Below are positions 7,245-14,639 of a stretch of DNA of 28,549 bases, in pieces. The stretch covers positions 1 to 28,549 of the IMG/VR virus record IMGVR_UViG_3300044533_000710; one strand, given 5' to 3'. The notes beneath the pieces were generated by a model. It worked only from the letters and a program-made list of their open reading frames with translations, had not been told where the DNA came from and did not search any database. Origin of the DNA: a virus. Within the stretch, counting starts at the first letter, position 1, and each line of letters starts with the position of its first letter. Position numbers and translations under genes: made by a program.

Positions 7245-7511
7245 TCACAATTCAACGGCTGGGGGCGTGTTCGCGTCGGGTTTTCCACAGTAGCGGACGA
7301 GCGTCCGGCCTTTGCTTTCGATCTCGTCACGGATGACGAGGCCACGGCTCACAAGCTGCGCTTCGACATCGGCGGCGAACTGGTCAATGTGGTAGAACCA
7401 ATGGCCGGGCTGTGCTTGGAAGCCTTTCAAGAGCTTCTGCATCATCTCGCTAATGGGTGGCAGTTCGGGAGATTCGTCCTTTGGTGCGGCTTTGGGTTTG
7501 CTAGTTTTCAT
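7245..7511 (-). CDS. Hypothetical 88-aa protein before collagen-like genes
   Basis: An 88-aa protein starting MKTSKPKAAPKDESPELPP. A Lys/Pro-rich N-terminal ~20 residues precedes a compact region (MMQKLLKGFQAQPGHWFYHIDQFAADVEAQLVSRGLVIRDEIE) with mixed helix and strand character and a closing RTLVRYCGKPD. It starts three bases after the previous gene and precedes the first collagen-like gene by 12 bases, so it belongs to the same transcript. I do not recognise a family. Its position suggests a small tail-tip or assembly factor. Confidence 0.6.
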   Translation of the reverse strand: MKTSKPKAAPKDESPELPPISEMMQKLLKGFQAQPGHWFYHIDQFAADVEAQLVSRGLVIRDEIESKGRTLVRYCGKPDANTPPAVEL

Positions 7512-7514
7512 AGA

Positions 7515-8402
7515 TCAATCGGGGAGCACTTTTTGCTGGAACTCATAAACAACGGACCAGAACCAAACGGACACGCCGGGCAGTTTCTCGGCAGTGATGG
7601 AAGCACGACGCCAGCCGAAAGGCCAATGGTAGCGCACGCTGCCATAGGTCCAGAAATCAAGTTCAGTGAAGGTGGGCGCATCGTCGGGCGTGAGGTTGCC
7701 GGGAATGCCGCCGAATGGAGGCTCCGTCAACGTCACGAATGAATCTGTGACGACGAGCTTGGCAAGCGATATCTCAACGGGAACGGAGCCGTGGGCAGAG
7801 AGTCCGGTGACGACTTCGCCTTCTTCATTGTAGGACGAGTAGATCGTCCAGTTGCCCTCTGGCGTGATTGTTTGAGCAGCACACGAAACGCGGCGGGTAT
7901 AGGGCTTGTCGCCGATGAGTCCGCGAAGCTGAAGGTTGAGAATCTTGTAACCGTCAACGTCCGTATCTTCTTCCGACTTGTCCATAATGAACATATTCGG
8001 GAACTCCGGTGAAACCATATCTGCCGTAGGAGCCGTCGCGCCACGAGCGAAGATGGCATCATTCGGAGTGCGTGTGCCGATGGTGAGCGCGATGTTATCA
8101 AAGCCCTCTGAGGGCGAGGCTTTCGTCTGCGCGAATTTCCGCCACATCTCAGTCGGCGATTTGAATCCCTTGTATTCGGTGCCGCTGAAAACCCAAACGT
8201 CGCCCACCTGTTCAGGCTGAACGTCAGTCGCCTTCATGTGAGGGTAGCCCGGCAGTGACGAGCCGGGGACAACGAAATCTTCATCCGCTGAATCGACGGA
8301 GTAGATGCACGAATCGAAATCGCGGGCGCGGAGTCTCCAACGCAATCCTCCGATTTGTTCCTCAAGTGCGCCGTATGAAAGGCATTGTGCGGGTGCTGGC
8401 AT
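7515..8402 (-). CDS. Tail-tip associated protein, unknown family
   Basis: A 295-aa protein directly downstream of the tape measure. Its ATG shares one base with the tape-measure stop (TAATG), a coupling arrangement. The sequence is beta-rich and acidic with many aromatics (IGGLRWRLRARDFDSCIYSVDSADEDFVV, FTELDFWTYGSVRYHWPFGWRRASI, VSVWFWSVVYEFQQKVLPD). In siphoviruses the genes after the tape measure encode distal-tail and tip proteins, so a distal tail or tip role is reasonable. I see no peptidase, lysozyme or glycosidase motif and do not recognise the family. Confidence 0.6.
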   Translation of the reverse strand: MPAPAQCLSYGALEEQIGGLRWRLRARDFDSCIYSVDSADEDFVVPGSSLPGYPHMKATDVQPEQVGDVWVFSGTEYKGFKSPTEMWRKFAQTKASPSEGFDNIALTIGTRTPNDAIFARGATAPTADMVSPEFPNMFIMDKSEEDTDVDGYKILNLQLRGLIGDKPYTRRVSCAAQTITPEGNWTIYSSYNEEGEVVTGLSAHGSVPVEISLAKLVVTDSFVTLTEPPFGGIPGNLTPDDAPTFTELDFWTYGSVRYHWPFGWRRASITAEKLPGVSVWFWSVVYEFQQKVLPD

Positions 8403-10363
8403 TACTGGAAGGCTTTTTCGATGGTTTCACTTGTGGAGTTCGCCCACTTGTCGAGGCGGTCCATTACCTGAGTCAGTGGCGACTCTGTTTTGACTGCGGC
8501 TTGCTCGGCTGGCGCGTTTCCAAAAGCATTGCCAAACTTGGTCTTTTGCGCTGCGTCGATCTCGGCAAAGGAAGAGAATCCGCGAGTGGTGGCGGCAGTG
8601 GCGTTTGCCCGCGCTTCGTCAACTCGTGTTCCTGCTCGTGTTCGTGCGGCGGCGGCATCGCCTTGGTCTTGTGAGTATCCGCGAATCTTTGAGCGTTCAC
8701 CGTCTCCGCCGTTCTTTCGAGCTTCGGCCTTTGTCTCGGCGTTCACAAGGCGCTCTGCCATCTTCGCGGCTTCATCGTAGCCAATGCCGAGTTCATTCAT
8801 CAGCCGCGTTGTTTGCTCAATGATGTCTCGCTCACGTTCGAGCTTCGCAACCTTCGCGTCCTGCCCACGGCTAGCGGCTTCGGCAATGGCTAGCTCAAGT
8901 GCGAATAGCTGCATGGCTTGCTCCTGCGCTGCTACCTGCTCGGCCTTAGCCAGCATCCGCTCTGTCTCGGTGCGAACCAAGTCTTGATTGGCTTTGTCCT
9001 GTGCTTCGGTTGAGGCTTTGATCTGTTCTTCGAGTTGGCCGATGCGCTGCAAGACGGCCTCTTTTTCAATCTTGAGTTGCACAGCCTTTTGTTCATCGCC
9101 TGCAAACTCAGCCATGTTGATTTGAGCTTCGATTTTGTCGAGCTTCTTCACTTCGGTCTGTTGCTGCACCTTTGGCGAGGCAAAGCTCATAGAAGTCTTT
9201 TCGCTGGCGCTGGCGAGAGACGCCTTGAGCTTGTCGAGTGCGTCGGCCTGCTTTTTCGCTGCCGATGCTGCCGCTTCCGTCTCGGCGTTGGCGCGTGACT
9301 GTTTAGCAATGTAAACATCAAGGTATGCGTTGAGGCTTTGCTTCTCTTTGGCGTATTCTTTTTCTTGGTCGGCGGCTTTTTGAACGGACGCCGTAGCTTC
9401 ATCCATCGCCTTCTTTTGGCGCTGCAATGCTGGCTCAATCTCTGCCAGTTTAGCGCGGAGACGTTCGCCCTGCTGCCAGTAATCAGAGGCAAAAAGATTG
9501 GCTAGTGAAACCGCAAAGCCATCGGCTGCACCGCCAATGGTTCCCCATTGAGAAAGCCAATCGGCAGCGAATCCAGCGGAACGGTCACCAAAGTTTACAA
9601 CTGCGCCCTCGCTTTTTTCTAGGGCTTCAGTTGCCGACTCAATCGGTTTGATCATCTCTTCGAGAACACCCTTCCCAAAGTCCGCCAGCCTGCCGGTGAG
9701 TGCATCCGTGAAATTGTCCCATTTGCCCTGCAATCCAATGATGGCGCGAGGAATCGTGCGGCTGAATCCGTCCACGATAAGGGTAATAAACGATTCCACT
9801 GGAATGCCCATCTTTTGGATTTCTTCGGTGTCGGCAGTGCCGAATACGTCCTTCATCACCGCGCGAATCTGCGGCACACGTTCAGCGATCTGGTTGATTT
9901 CCTCCGCGCTCACTTTGCCCTTGCTGGCAATCTGCGATAGCGCGAGAGCTACGCCGTCGAGTTCTTCCTTTCCCTTGCCGACGACTGCAAGCGCGTTTCC
10001 AAACTCACGAATGGCACGCTCTGACACGCTGGCGGAGATGCCAGCGGAGCGAAGTCGGATGTCCGTTTCCACGACTTGAGCGAATCCTAAGCCTGGATCT
10101 TTTGCGAGCGTGCGAAGCTCTGCCATTCGGTCAGTAGCGGCTTCAACGCTGCCGGTCAGGCTTACCATGCCGAGACGCAGGGAATCATACTTAACCGTTG
10201 CGTCAACGATCTCACGAACGGCAAGGAATGATCCACCAGCGGCAGCGAGGCCACCTAAAGCAGAGCGCATCCGTGAAGTGGCGCTGTCCACGATTGCGCT
10301 GGCCTGCCTTGCACCAGCAGCAAGCCGTGCGTTGTTCCATCCTAGTGTGACTTCTGCGCTCAT
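8402..10363 (-). CDS. Tail tape measure protein
   Basis: A 653-aa protein starting MSAEVTLGWNNARLAAGARQ. Residues 1-230 resemble the tape-measure N-terminal domain: an amphipathic start, ATVKYDSLRLGMVSLTGSVEAATDRMAELRTLAKDPGL, ISERAIREFGNALAVVGKGKEELDGVALALSQIASKGKVSAEEINQIAERVPQI.., and a helix-rich hydrophobic part. Residues ~300-560 are long Ala/Lys/Glu/Gln coiled coil. The tape measure fixes tail length and is ejected with the DNA; by the usual 0.15 nm per residue rule it would give a tail near 100 nm. It follows the tail-assembly chaperone by 17 bases with a TGACA/AACC leader, and ends in a TAATG overlap with the tip gene. Confidence 0.88.
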   Translation of the reverse strand: MSAEVTLGWNNARLAAGARQASAIVDSATSRMRSALGGLAAAGGSFLAVREIVDATVKYDSLRLGMVSLTGSVEAATDRMAELRTLAKDPGLGFAQVVETDIRLRSAGISASVSERAIREFGNALAVVGKGKEELDGVALALSQIASKGKVSAEEINQIAERVPQIRAVMKDVFGTADTEEIQKMGIPVESFITLIVDGFSRTIPRAIIGLQGKWDNFTDALTGRLADFGKGVLEEMIKPIESATEALEKSEGAVVNFGDRSAGFAADWLSQWGTIGGAADGFAVSLANLFASDYWQQGERLRAKLAEIEPALQRQKKAMDEATASVQKAADQEKEYAKEKQSLNAYLDVYIAKQSRANAETEAAASAAKKQADALDKLKASLASASEKTSMSFASPKVQQQTEVKKLDKIEAQINMAEFAGDEQKAVQLKIEKEAVLQRIGQLEEQIKASTEAQDKANQDLVRTETERMLAKAEQVAAQEQAMQLFALELAIAEAASRGQDAKVAKLERERDIIEQTTRLMNELGIGYDEAAKMAERLVNAETKAEARKNGGDGERSKIRGYSQDQGDAAAARTRAGTRVDEARANATAATTRGFSSFAEIDAAQKTKFGNAFGNAPAEQAAVKTESPLTQVMDRLDKWANSTSETIEKAFQ

Positions 10364-10380
10364 GTGATCAGGTTAGACTG

Positions 10381-11168
10381 TCAAAGGCCAAACGACTTGA
10401 GGACGCGCTTCCACCATCGGCCCTCGGCGTTGTCTTCACTTTTAGGCCAGCGCATCTCCGCGCCTCCTTCGAGCAGTAATTGGTGGATGTAGCTCCAGCC
10501 GCGCTCTTGCGGCAGATGGTAGCGGATGAAGTGTTCATTAAGTGCGGGGCATGCCCGGCTGACGAGTGAGATGTAAGCTGCACTCGTCGCCGGGCGGGCT
10601 AGTTTTTTGATTTCTGCGCGTCGTGGCGTTCGCTGGGTTTGGCGATGGCTCTAGTCATTTGGGCGCGGTTGTAGATGTCGTAAAACATGCCCACGGCCAT
10701 TGTTGCCTCCGAGTGCGTCACGTTTTCATTCGCCCATGCGCGGATTCGGGTTTCGAGTTCAATGGCGCGATCTTTGCCGGTAAGACGAATCCAGCGAGTG
10801 CCGCCGTCTTCCGTCTCCACTTCCTTCATGCCGGGAATGCCAAGCCAATCATTCGGCTCGTGACTGAGAAACCAAAGCAGGCGGAGAGCGTCGGGAACCA
10901 TTGCAAACGGCTTTCTGATTACCTCGTCCAAGGGCGCATCTTCGAGCATCTCGCGATGACGTAGCCAGTCACCTTCTCGGTCGATAGCGAAAGGGGCAAG
11001 CTCCTTTTCCTTCCAGAAAAAAGGGGCGGCTCCGAATGCGTTCTGCACTTCCTCCGGCTTGGCGCTTTCGTCGTTGGTCACGCCATCAATAACCATGATG
11101 GGCTCGGCGATGGCGGATGATTCCGACTCTGGAAGGGTAAAGTCTTCTTCGTGTTCTTTGGGTGTCAT
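10381..11168 (-). CDS. Tail assembly chaperone, -1 frameshift fusion (gpG-T type)
   Basis: Predicted 262-aa frameshift product. Ribosomes read 189 codons from 11168, slip back one base on A AAA AAC (10608-10602) just before the TAG, and continue in the -1 frame for 73 codons to a TGA at 10383-10381. The extension begins LARPATSAAYISLVSRACPAL and ends WWKRVLKSFGL. It has convincing protein composition and fills the space up to the tape measure. Downstream of the slip site lie a 6-nt spacer and a 15-bp hairpin (10595-10553, 12-nt loop, one bulged A). This is the lambda G/GT arrangement conserved in long-tailed phages, where the two products bind and deliver the tape measure. Reading the extension as a separate gene is unlikely because it has no upstream start. 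Confidence 0.85.
10553..10608 (-). promoter_or_regulatory. Programmed -1 ribosomal frameshift signal
   Basis: On the minus strand the slippery heptamer AAAAAAC occupies 10608-10602, phased as A-AAA-AAC in the short-form frame. It is followed by a 6-base spacer that includes the TAG stop (10601-10596). A strong hairpin follows: 5' arm 10595-10581 (GCCCGGCGACGAGTG), 12-nt loop 10580-10569, 3' arm 10568-10553 with a single bulged A at 10560. All 15 pairs are Watson-Crick. Heptamer, spacing and stimulator match the standard -1 frameshift model. Confidence 0.9.
10599..11168 (-). CDS. Tail assembly chaperone, short form (gpG-like)
   Basis: A 189-aa product made when no frameshift occurs. It is acidic at the N-terminus (MTPKEHEEDFTLPESESSAIAEP), with a central segment WLRHREMLEDAPLDEVIRKPFAMVPDALRLLWFLSHEPNDWL and a C-terminal helical part (RAIELETRIRAWANENVTHSEATMAVGMFYDIYNRAQ) ending AQKSKN before TAG. 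The position, just ahead of the tape measure and with a slippery heptamer at its 3' end, defines it as the gpG analogue although its sequence is not a clear match to lambda G. The ATG overlaps the preceding 267-aa gene as ATGA. Confidence 0.8.
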   Translation of the reverse strand: MTPKEHEEDFTLPESESSAIAEPIMVIDGVTNDESAKPEEVQNAFGAAPFFWKEKELAPFAIDREGDWLRHREMLEDAPLDEVIRKPFAMVPDALRLLWFLSHEPNDWLGIPGMKEVETEDGGTRWIRLTGKDRAIELETRIRAWANENVTHSEATMAVGMFYDIYNRAQMTRAIAKPSERHDAQKSKN

Positions 11169-11968
11169 GGGATTCTAAGGTGTCGTTTTACGCGGTCCAT
11201 TGTTCGTCCTTTGGCGTTGGCGCTGACAAGGGAAGCTCTGCCGGTGCCGGGGGCGCGGATGAGCACAAGAGGTGCCCGTGAGCGCATCATCTCTCCGATG
11301 GCATCACGATTGAGAAGACCTTGCATCATCCATAGTAACGGGTGCTCTGGAGACTCTGACTGTAGCCGCTGCGTGCGGACTGCCTGCGCAAGATCGGAGG
11401 CGACTGCAGGCGGCATTGTGAGGCTTTGGCCTTGGAAACAAAATAGCGTGTCGGGCGCGTTGCCTTCAAGCCTCGCGATGGGAAAGCCGAGAACGCAAAG
11501 GCAGGCGGCGAGCTTCAAATCCCGCGTGCCGAAAAGGGCGGTGCCAGACTTGAGCGACGGCGGAATCTGGCCTGGCACTAAAGCCCATCGTTCAACGCCT
11601 TTGACCTTGGTTAAAACGTGCTCCGTGCCTTTGCACCAAAGCCGTAGAGCGTCGGCAGCTTTGCAGGCTCGCAGGACATCCAAGGCCGGGTGCGTCGGGT
11701 CTTTTTCTTGGAGCATTCCTTTTTTGAGCAGTCCCAAAACTAGCTGCGTATTGTGTGACGGCATCGGCGCTTCGCCGTCCGCGTTCGTTGCTCCAATGGC
11801 CTCGAAAGGCACGGAATCAAGGCCGATGAGCAGCGTCTTCCACGCCTGCCCTGAGAGCTTATCAACGGAGTGATCCAATTTGATCTCAATGCCCAAAACG
11901 GAAAGAGCCGCACCGAGTTCTACGTTTGTGGTTCGCGTATAAGCCGGAGCGGCTCTGTTGATCTTCAT
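11165..11968 (-). CDS. Hypothetical 267-aa protein before the tail chaperone
   Basis: A 267-aa protein starting MKINRAAPAYTRTTNVELGAALSVLGIEIKLDHSVDKLSG. Two segments resemble each other: near residues 18-28 (LGAALSVLGIEI) and 154-166 (LKLAACLCVLGFPI). Each is followed by a charged stretch, suggesting a duplicated domain. The C-terminus is basic (GRASLVSANAKGRTMDRVKRHLRIP). It lies between the tail-tube candidate and the chaperone gene, and its stop overlaps the chaperone ATG (ATGA). No known family is recognised. Siphoviruses do not normally need a gene of this size here, so it may be lineage-specific. An assembly factor is a guess. Confidence 0.6.
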   Translation of the reverse strand: MKINRAAPAYTRTTNVELGAALSVLGIEIKLDHSVDKLSGQAWKTLLIGLDSVPFEAIGATNADGEAPMPSHNTQLVLGLLKKGMLQEKDPTHPALDVLRACKAADALRLWCKGTEHVLTKVKGVERWALVPGQIPPSLKSGTALFGTRDLKLAACLCVLGFPIARLEGNAPDTLFCFQGQSLTMPPAVASDLAQAVRTQRLQSESPEHPLLWMMQGLLNRDAIGEMMRSRAPLVLIRAPGTGRASLVSANAKGRTMDRVKRHLRIP

Positions 11969-11987
11969 GCTGGGGCTGGAGAAGCGG

Positions 11988-12383
11988 TTACGCGGTGATG
12001 ACGAACGGAGCGTGCGTGATGTTCATGCTCGTCTTGAGGTCTTCTTCAAGGCTCAGGGTTTCCTCGGTGTCGTCCAGCATCATCGTGCCGACTGCGGGGT
12101 CCATTCCACGGCGGGAGGCCGCGAAGTTGACCAAAGCAGTGACGCGAGTGCCGGGATGCTGATCGGCCAATCCTGCCTGAGTGATGATGAACGCGGTAAG
12201 GCTGATGGAAACCATCGGATTGAAATACTCGCGGCGGCGAATGTTGCCGTGACGGTTTTTGCGGTCGCGAGTCTCACGCGAGGTCTTCGCTTTGAACTCC
12301 TCCACGTCGAGATTTTCCTCGTCCTGAAGATCGTTCAGTGAGTCGGCTGATCCGTGGATATGAACTGCTGCGGGTGCTGCCAT
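11988..12383 (-). CDS. Candidate major tail tube protein
   Basis: A 131-aa protein starting MAAPAAVHIHGSADSLNDLQDEENLDVEEF. The central part has alternating strands (NPMVSISLTAFIITQAG, GTRVTALVNFAAS, GTMMLDDTEETLSLEEDLKTSMNITHAPFVI) compatible with the small beta-sandwich of tail tube or gpFII-like proteins. It is read shortly before the tail chaperone and tape measure, where siphoviruses usually encode the major tail protein, and no better tube candidate exists in the window. The size is small for a tube subunit but within the range. Assignment rests on position and strand pattern, not on a recognised motif. Confidence 0.45.
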   Translation of the reverse strand: MAAPAAVHIHGSADSLNDLQDEENLDVEEFKAKTSRETRDRKNRHGNIRRREYFNPMVSISLTAFIITQAGLADQHPGTRVTALVNFAASRRGMDPAVGTMMLDDTEETLSLEEDLKTSMNITHAPFVITA

Positions 12384-12414
12384 AGTGGTAGAAAGTCAGA
12401 GGTTGAAAGGGTGA

Positions 12415-12903
12415 TTAGGAAGCCGCGCCGGAGACGTGGCCGGGTGCTCTGAAAAAGATGGTCGTTCCAGACTTCACGACGCCGACAACGGTCAAATACC
12501 AGCCGGTAGTGAGGTCAGCACTTGGAGCAATGCCGCCTGCGGTAGCGGACGAAAGGAGGATCTGGTTTGCCGTCAATCCAGAGGCAGCGATGACGAGCGC
12601 AGGATCATAAACGACATAGGCGATTACCTGCCCGGCAGATGCCGAGTTGACCGCGATGCCATCCACGACTCGGAGGGCGGCAGCGCCATTGGCGTCGGAG
12701 AGCTTGGCCTTGCCGATGCCCTGCGCGTCAGTGTCGGCAGTGTCGAGATAAACAAGCTGCCCGGCGGTCACGGTTGCGCCTGCCGTTGCGTAACGAATAA
12801 CGGCGCTCGAACTTGGCACCACGTTGGCGGCGGTGATTGAGATGTCGGCAGCTTGGGAGAGCGCGGAGACGGCGAGAAAGAGGGAGAGGAGGAATCGCTT
12901 CAT
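12415..12903 (-). CDS. Decoration/cement-like virion protein with signal peptide
   Basis: A 162-aa protein. Residues 1-18 (MKRFLLSLFLAVSALSQA) are a canonical Sec signal peptide with cleavage at SQA. The mature part is small-residue-rich beta sequence: ATAGATVTAGQLVYLDTADTDAQGIGKAKLSDANGAAALRVVDGIAVNSASAGQVIAYV. This resembles the DUF2190-type capsid cement/decoration pattern (TAGQLVYLD.., ..GIA.N.A.AGQ). Cys is absent. It lies among head-completion and tail genes. A signal peptide on a virion decoration protein is unexpected because phage heads assemble in the cytoplasm. It could instead be an exported moron that reused such a fold. The leader has TGACA at 12920-12924. Confidence 0.6.
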   Translation of the reverse strand: MKRFLLSLFLAVSALSQAADISITAANVVPSSSAVIRYATAGATVTAGQLVYLDTADTDAQGIGKAKLSDANGAAALRVVDGIAVNSASAGQVIAYVVYDPALVIAASGLTANQILLSSATAGGIAPSADLTTGWYLTVVGVVKSGTTIFFRAPGHVSGAAS

Positions 12904-12927
12904 ATCGTTTCGGGAGGTGTGTCAAAT

Positions 12928-13398
12928 TTAGGCGAGTGCTTCGGGTGCGAGTTCATCGGCTCGAACATTCACGATCACTTCCGTCTTTCGTCCGCGCCGG
13001 TCACCTTCGATGCCCATGCTGGCGACTTCGGGTGCGATGCGGTATTTCGTGATCCAAAAACCAGTGCGGACGGCTGTAGTCTGAGCCTGTAGCCAAGCCT
13101 CAAAAGCTGCCGCATCGGCGAGGATATAGCGGATTCCTGCCGTCCAAGTATTCTCTTCCGTCGTGGCCTGATCTTCACCAGCGGTCTGAAGCTCCACGGA
13201 AATCGTCAGGCTCATGCGTTTCGGGTGCTTCGATTCGACGGAGGTCGTCACGAACACGATTCGCGGGAATAACTGCTCGCCGATGTAAGGCGCAACAACG
13301 AAAGGCAGCGCCGTTGAATCGGGCAATGATAAGTCTGTTCGCCGGGTGGTGGCATAGTCAGCCAAAAGCTGCGGGATGAGTGTTTCGGTGTTCGTCAT
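12928..13398 (-). CDS. Tail terminator/completion-like protein
   Basis: A 156-aa protein starting MTNTETLIPQLLADYATTRR. A helical N-terminus is followed by a strand-rich body (FVVAPYIGEQLFPRIVFVTTSVESKHPKRMSLTISVELQTAG) and a helix carrying AAFEAWLQAQTTAV, then RRGRKTEVIVNVRAD. This fits the size, fold character and location of gpU-like tail terminator or minor tail proteins, which cap the tail or link it to the head. It lies between the gp10-like protein and the decoration-like protein. The leader TGACAAGACCTCC (13416-13404) again lacks a Shine-Dalgarno. The assignment is positional. Confidence 0.5.
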   Translation of the reverse strand: MTNTETLIPQLLADYATTRRTDLSLPDSTALPFVVAPYIGEQLFPRIVFVTTSVESKHPKRMSLTISVELQTAGEDQATTEENTWTAGIRYILADAAAFEAWLQAQTTAVRTGFWITKYRIAPEVASMGIEGDRRGRKTEVIVNVRADELAPEALA

Positions 13399-13417
13399 AT
13401 TTCGGAGGTCTTGTCAG

Positions 13418-14227
13418 TTAGGAAAGGCGGGCGCGAAGTTTCTTTTCGAGTTTAGACGCGATCACGGGAAGCTCACGCTCCATCGCAGCTAATCGGTAGC
13501 CAAGCACTGTATCAAAGCGCCGTTGAACACCATACGCGCCGGAGTTGATACCCAAAGTAACGCTCTTTTTCTGCCCACTTCTCCGCCGCTTCACATAGCC
13601 GAGACGTGACTTTTGCTTCATTACCCAAGCCGGGATTCCTCGCAGGTTTCCGAATTGACCGCCAGCGGCTACCGGAATGCTTGATGCCAGATAGCCGACT
13701 CGGCTTTGCTTTTTCCGAATATAGGAATTGAGCTTTCCCTCGTTGGCGATGACCTGCGCGACGTGGCGGTTTTTGGGAACTGCGCCCGTATTTTTTCCTC
13801 GCGCTTTTTCGTGCAATGTCACGTCTGGCGCTGATACCACGGAGGCACCTCTGAGCCTCACGTTTGAACTGTATTTGCTGAGCACGGCTTGAGCTTTGAC
13901 GAACTCGCGACGTTTCAGGTGACGCCAGAAAACCTCCGCCATGATTGGCGACTTGGCCGCGATCATCTTGAATGCGTAGCTTGCCGATGCAAAAACTCGT
14001 TTGATGTCGCCTTTAACCTTGGCCTGCCCGTGCGTTTGAGCGGCTTTTCCTTCAACTCCTTTGTGGAATGGTGGCGTGACTTGCACGAGGCCGGGAACTT
14101 TGCCAGACGAGGAAATCAGAACGCGGACGTTATTGGTCAGGAAGGCATCCATCTCCACCTCAGTCTCACGCGGAAACTCGCGGATGATGCGCTGCAAACG
14201 CTCCGTCCTGATCTTTCCCATGATCAT
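13418..14227 (-). CDS. HK97 gp10/gpZ-like tail completion protein
   Basis: A 269-aa, strongly basic protein starting MIMGKIRTERLQRIIREFPRETEVEM. The segment NNVRVLISSSGKVPGLVQVTPPFHKGVEG and later RVGYLASSIPVAAGGQFGNLRGIPAWVMKQKSRLGYVKRRRSGQ are Arg/Lys-rich. The C-terminal helix (GYRLAAMERELPVIASKLEKKLRARL) resembles the end of HK97-gp10/minor-tail proteins, which are also basic and sit between the head connector and the tail terminator. At 269 aa it is longer than the usual ~130-200, with an inserted basic middle. The start at 14227 forms ATGA with the previous stop; Met3 is a possible alternative. Confidence 0.5.
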   Translation of the reverse strand: MIMGKIRTERLQRIIREFPRETEVEMDAFLTNNVRVLISSSGKVPGLVQVTPPFHKGVEGKAAQTHGQAKVKGDIKRVFASASYAFKMIAAKSPIMAEVFWRHLKRREFVKAQAVLSKYSSNVRLRGASVVSAPDVTLHEKARGKNTGAVPKNRHVAQVIANEGKLNSYIRKKQSRVGYLASSIPVAAGGQFGNLRGIPAWVMKQKSRLGYVKRRRSGQKKSVTLGINSGAYGVQRRFDTVLGYRLAAMERELPVIASKLEKKLRARLS

Positions 14228-14547
14228 CGTGCGATCTTCAGTCCAAGGGTTACTGAGCTGCTATCCACGGAAACGCGGGCGATCTTGTAGCTCACAGCGT
14301 CGATGATGATTGTCTTGTTTCGGAAGGTGCTCTGAAGCGGTTTGGCGAGCATCCTGAATTGAGCCTTGGAGCAGACCAACGTGGCATTGTAGCTGGCAAG
14401 TAAGCCGTCTATCTCAATCTCCTGCTCGCCTTCGTATTCGTTCAAGACGCCGGAGTAGCTTTTCCCGTCCATCGTCCACGTCGTCAGCCCGAATACATCC
14501 TCGGCCTCGTTCATGCCGAAATCCGCAAAGTCTGAAAAGTCACTCAT
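14224..14547 (-). CDS. Head-tail connector/head closure protein
   Basis: A 107-aa protein starting MSDFSDFADFGMNEAEDVFGLTTWT. The acidic Phe/Asp-rich N-terminus is followed by beta strands (KSYSGVLNEYEGEQEIEIDGLLASYNATLVCSKAQF, NKTIIIDAVSYKIARVSVDSSSVTLGLKIAR). The closing pattern of a V..Y.I..V..D...V.L.L strand pair is common in small head-closure proteins. It is the first gene after the coat protein and its terminator, and is coupled by ATGA to the gp10-like gene. The leader contains TGACA (14561-14565). Function is inferred from size and position. Confidence 0.5.
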   Translation of the reverse strand: MSDFSDFADFGMNEAEDVFGLTTWTMDGKSYSGVLNEYEGEQEIEIDGLLASYNATLVCSKAQFRMLAKPLQSTFRNKTIIIDAVSYKIARVSVDSSSVTLGLKIAR

Positions 14548-14571
14548 GCTTTGCGCGAAGTGTCACGCCAC

Positions 14572-14602
14572 AAAAAAGAGCGGCCCCTTTCGAGGCCGCT
14601 CT
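14572..14602 (-). terminator. Intrinsic terminator after the coat gene
   Basis: On the minus strand AGAGCGGCC (14602-14594) pairs perfectly with GGCCGCTCT (14585-14577) around an 8-nt loop and runs into six T residues (14577-14572). On the plus strand the stem is followed by CCCATG, so the polarity is minus. It lies between the coat gene stop (14640) and the connector start (14547), and could reduce read-through into the less-needed tail genes. Confidence 0.88.
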
Positions 14603-14639
14603 CCCATGCAACAAACTGGACACCACATCCAGAAATGAA

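Noticed and set aside
10368-10583. 71-codon frame between chaperone and tape measure
   Set aside because: It is in a different frame from the 73-codon frameshift extension, which has better protein character and a full slip signal.
11151-11873. 240-codon open frame on the plus strand
   Set aside because: Antisense to the 267-aa tail-operon gene; composition and orientation do not fit a gene.
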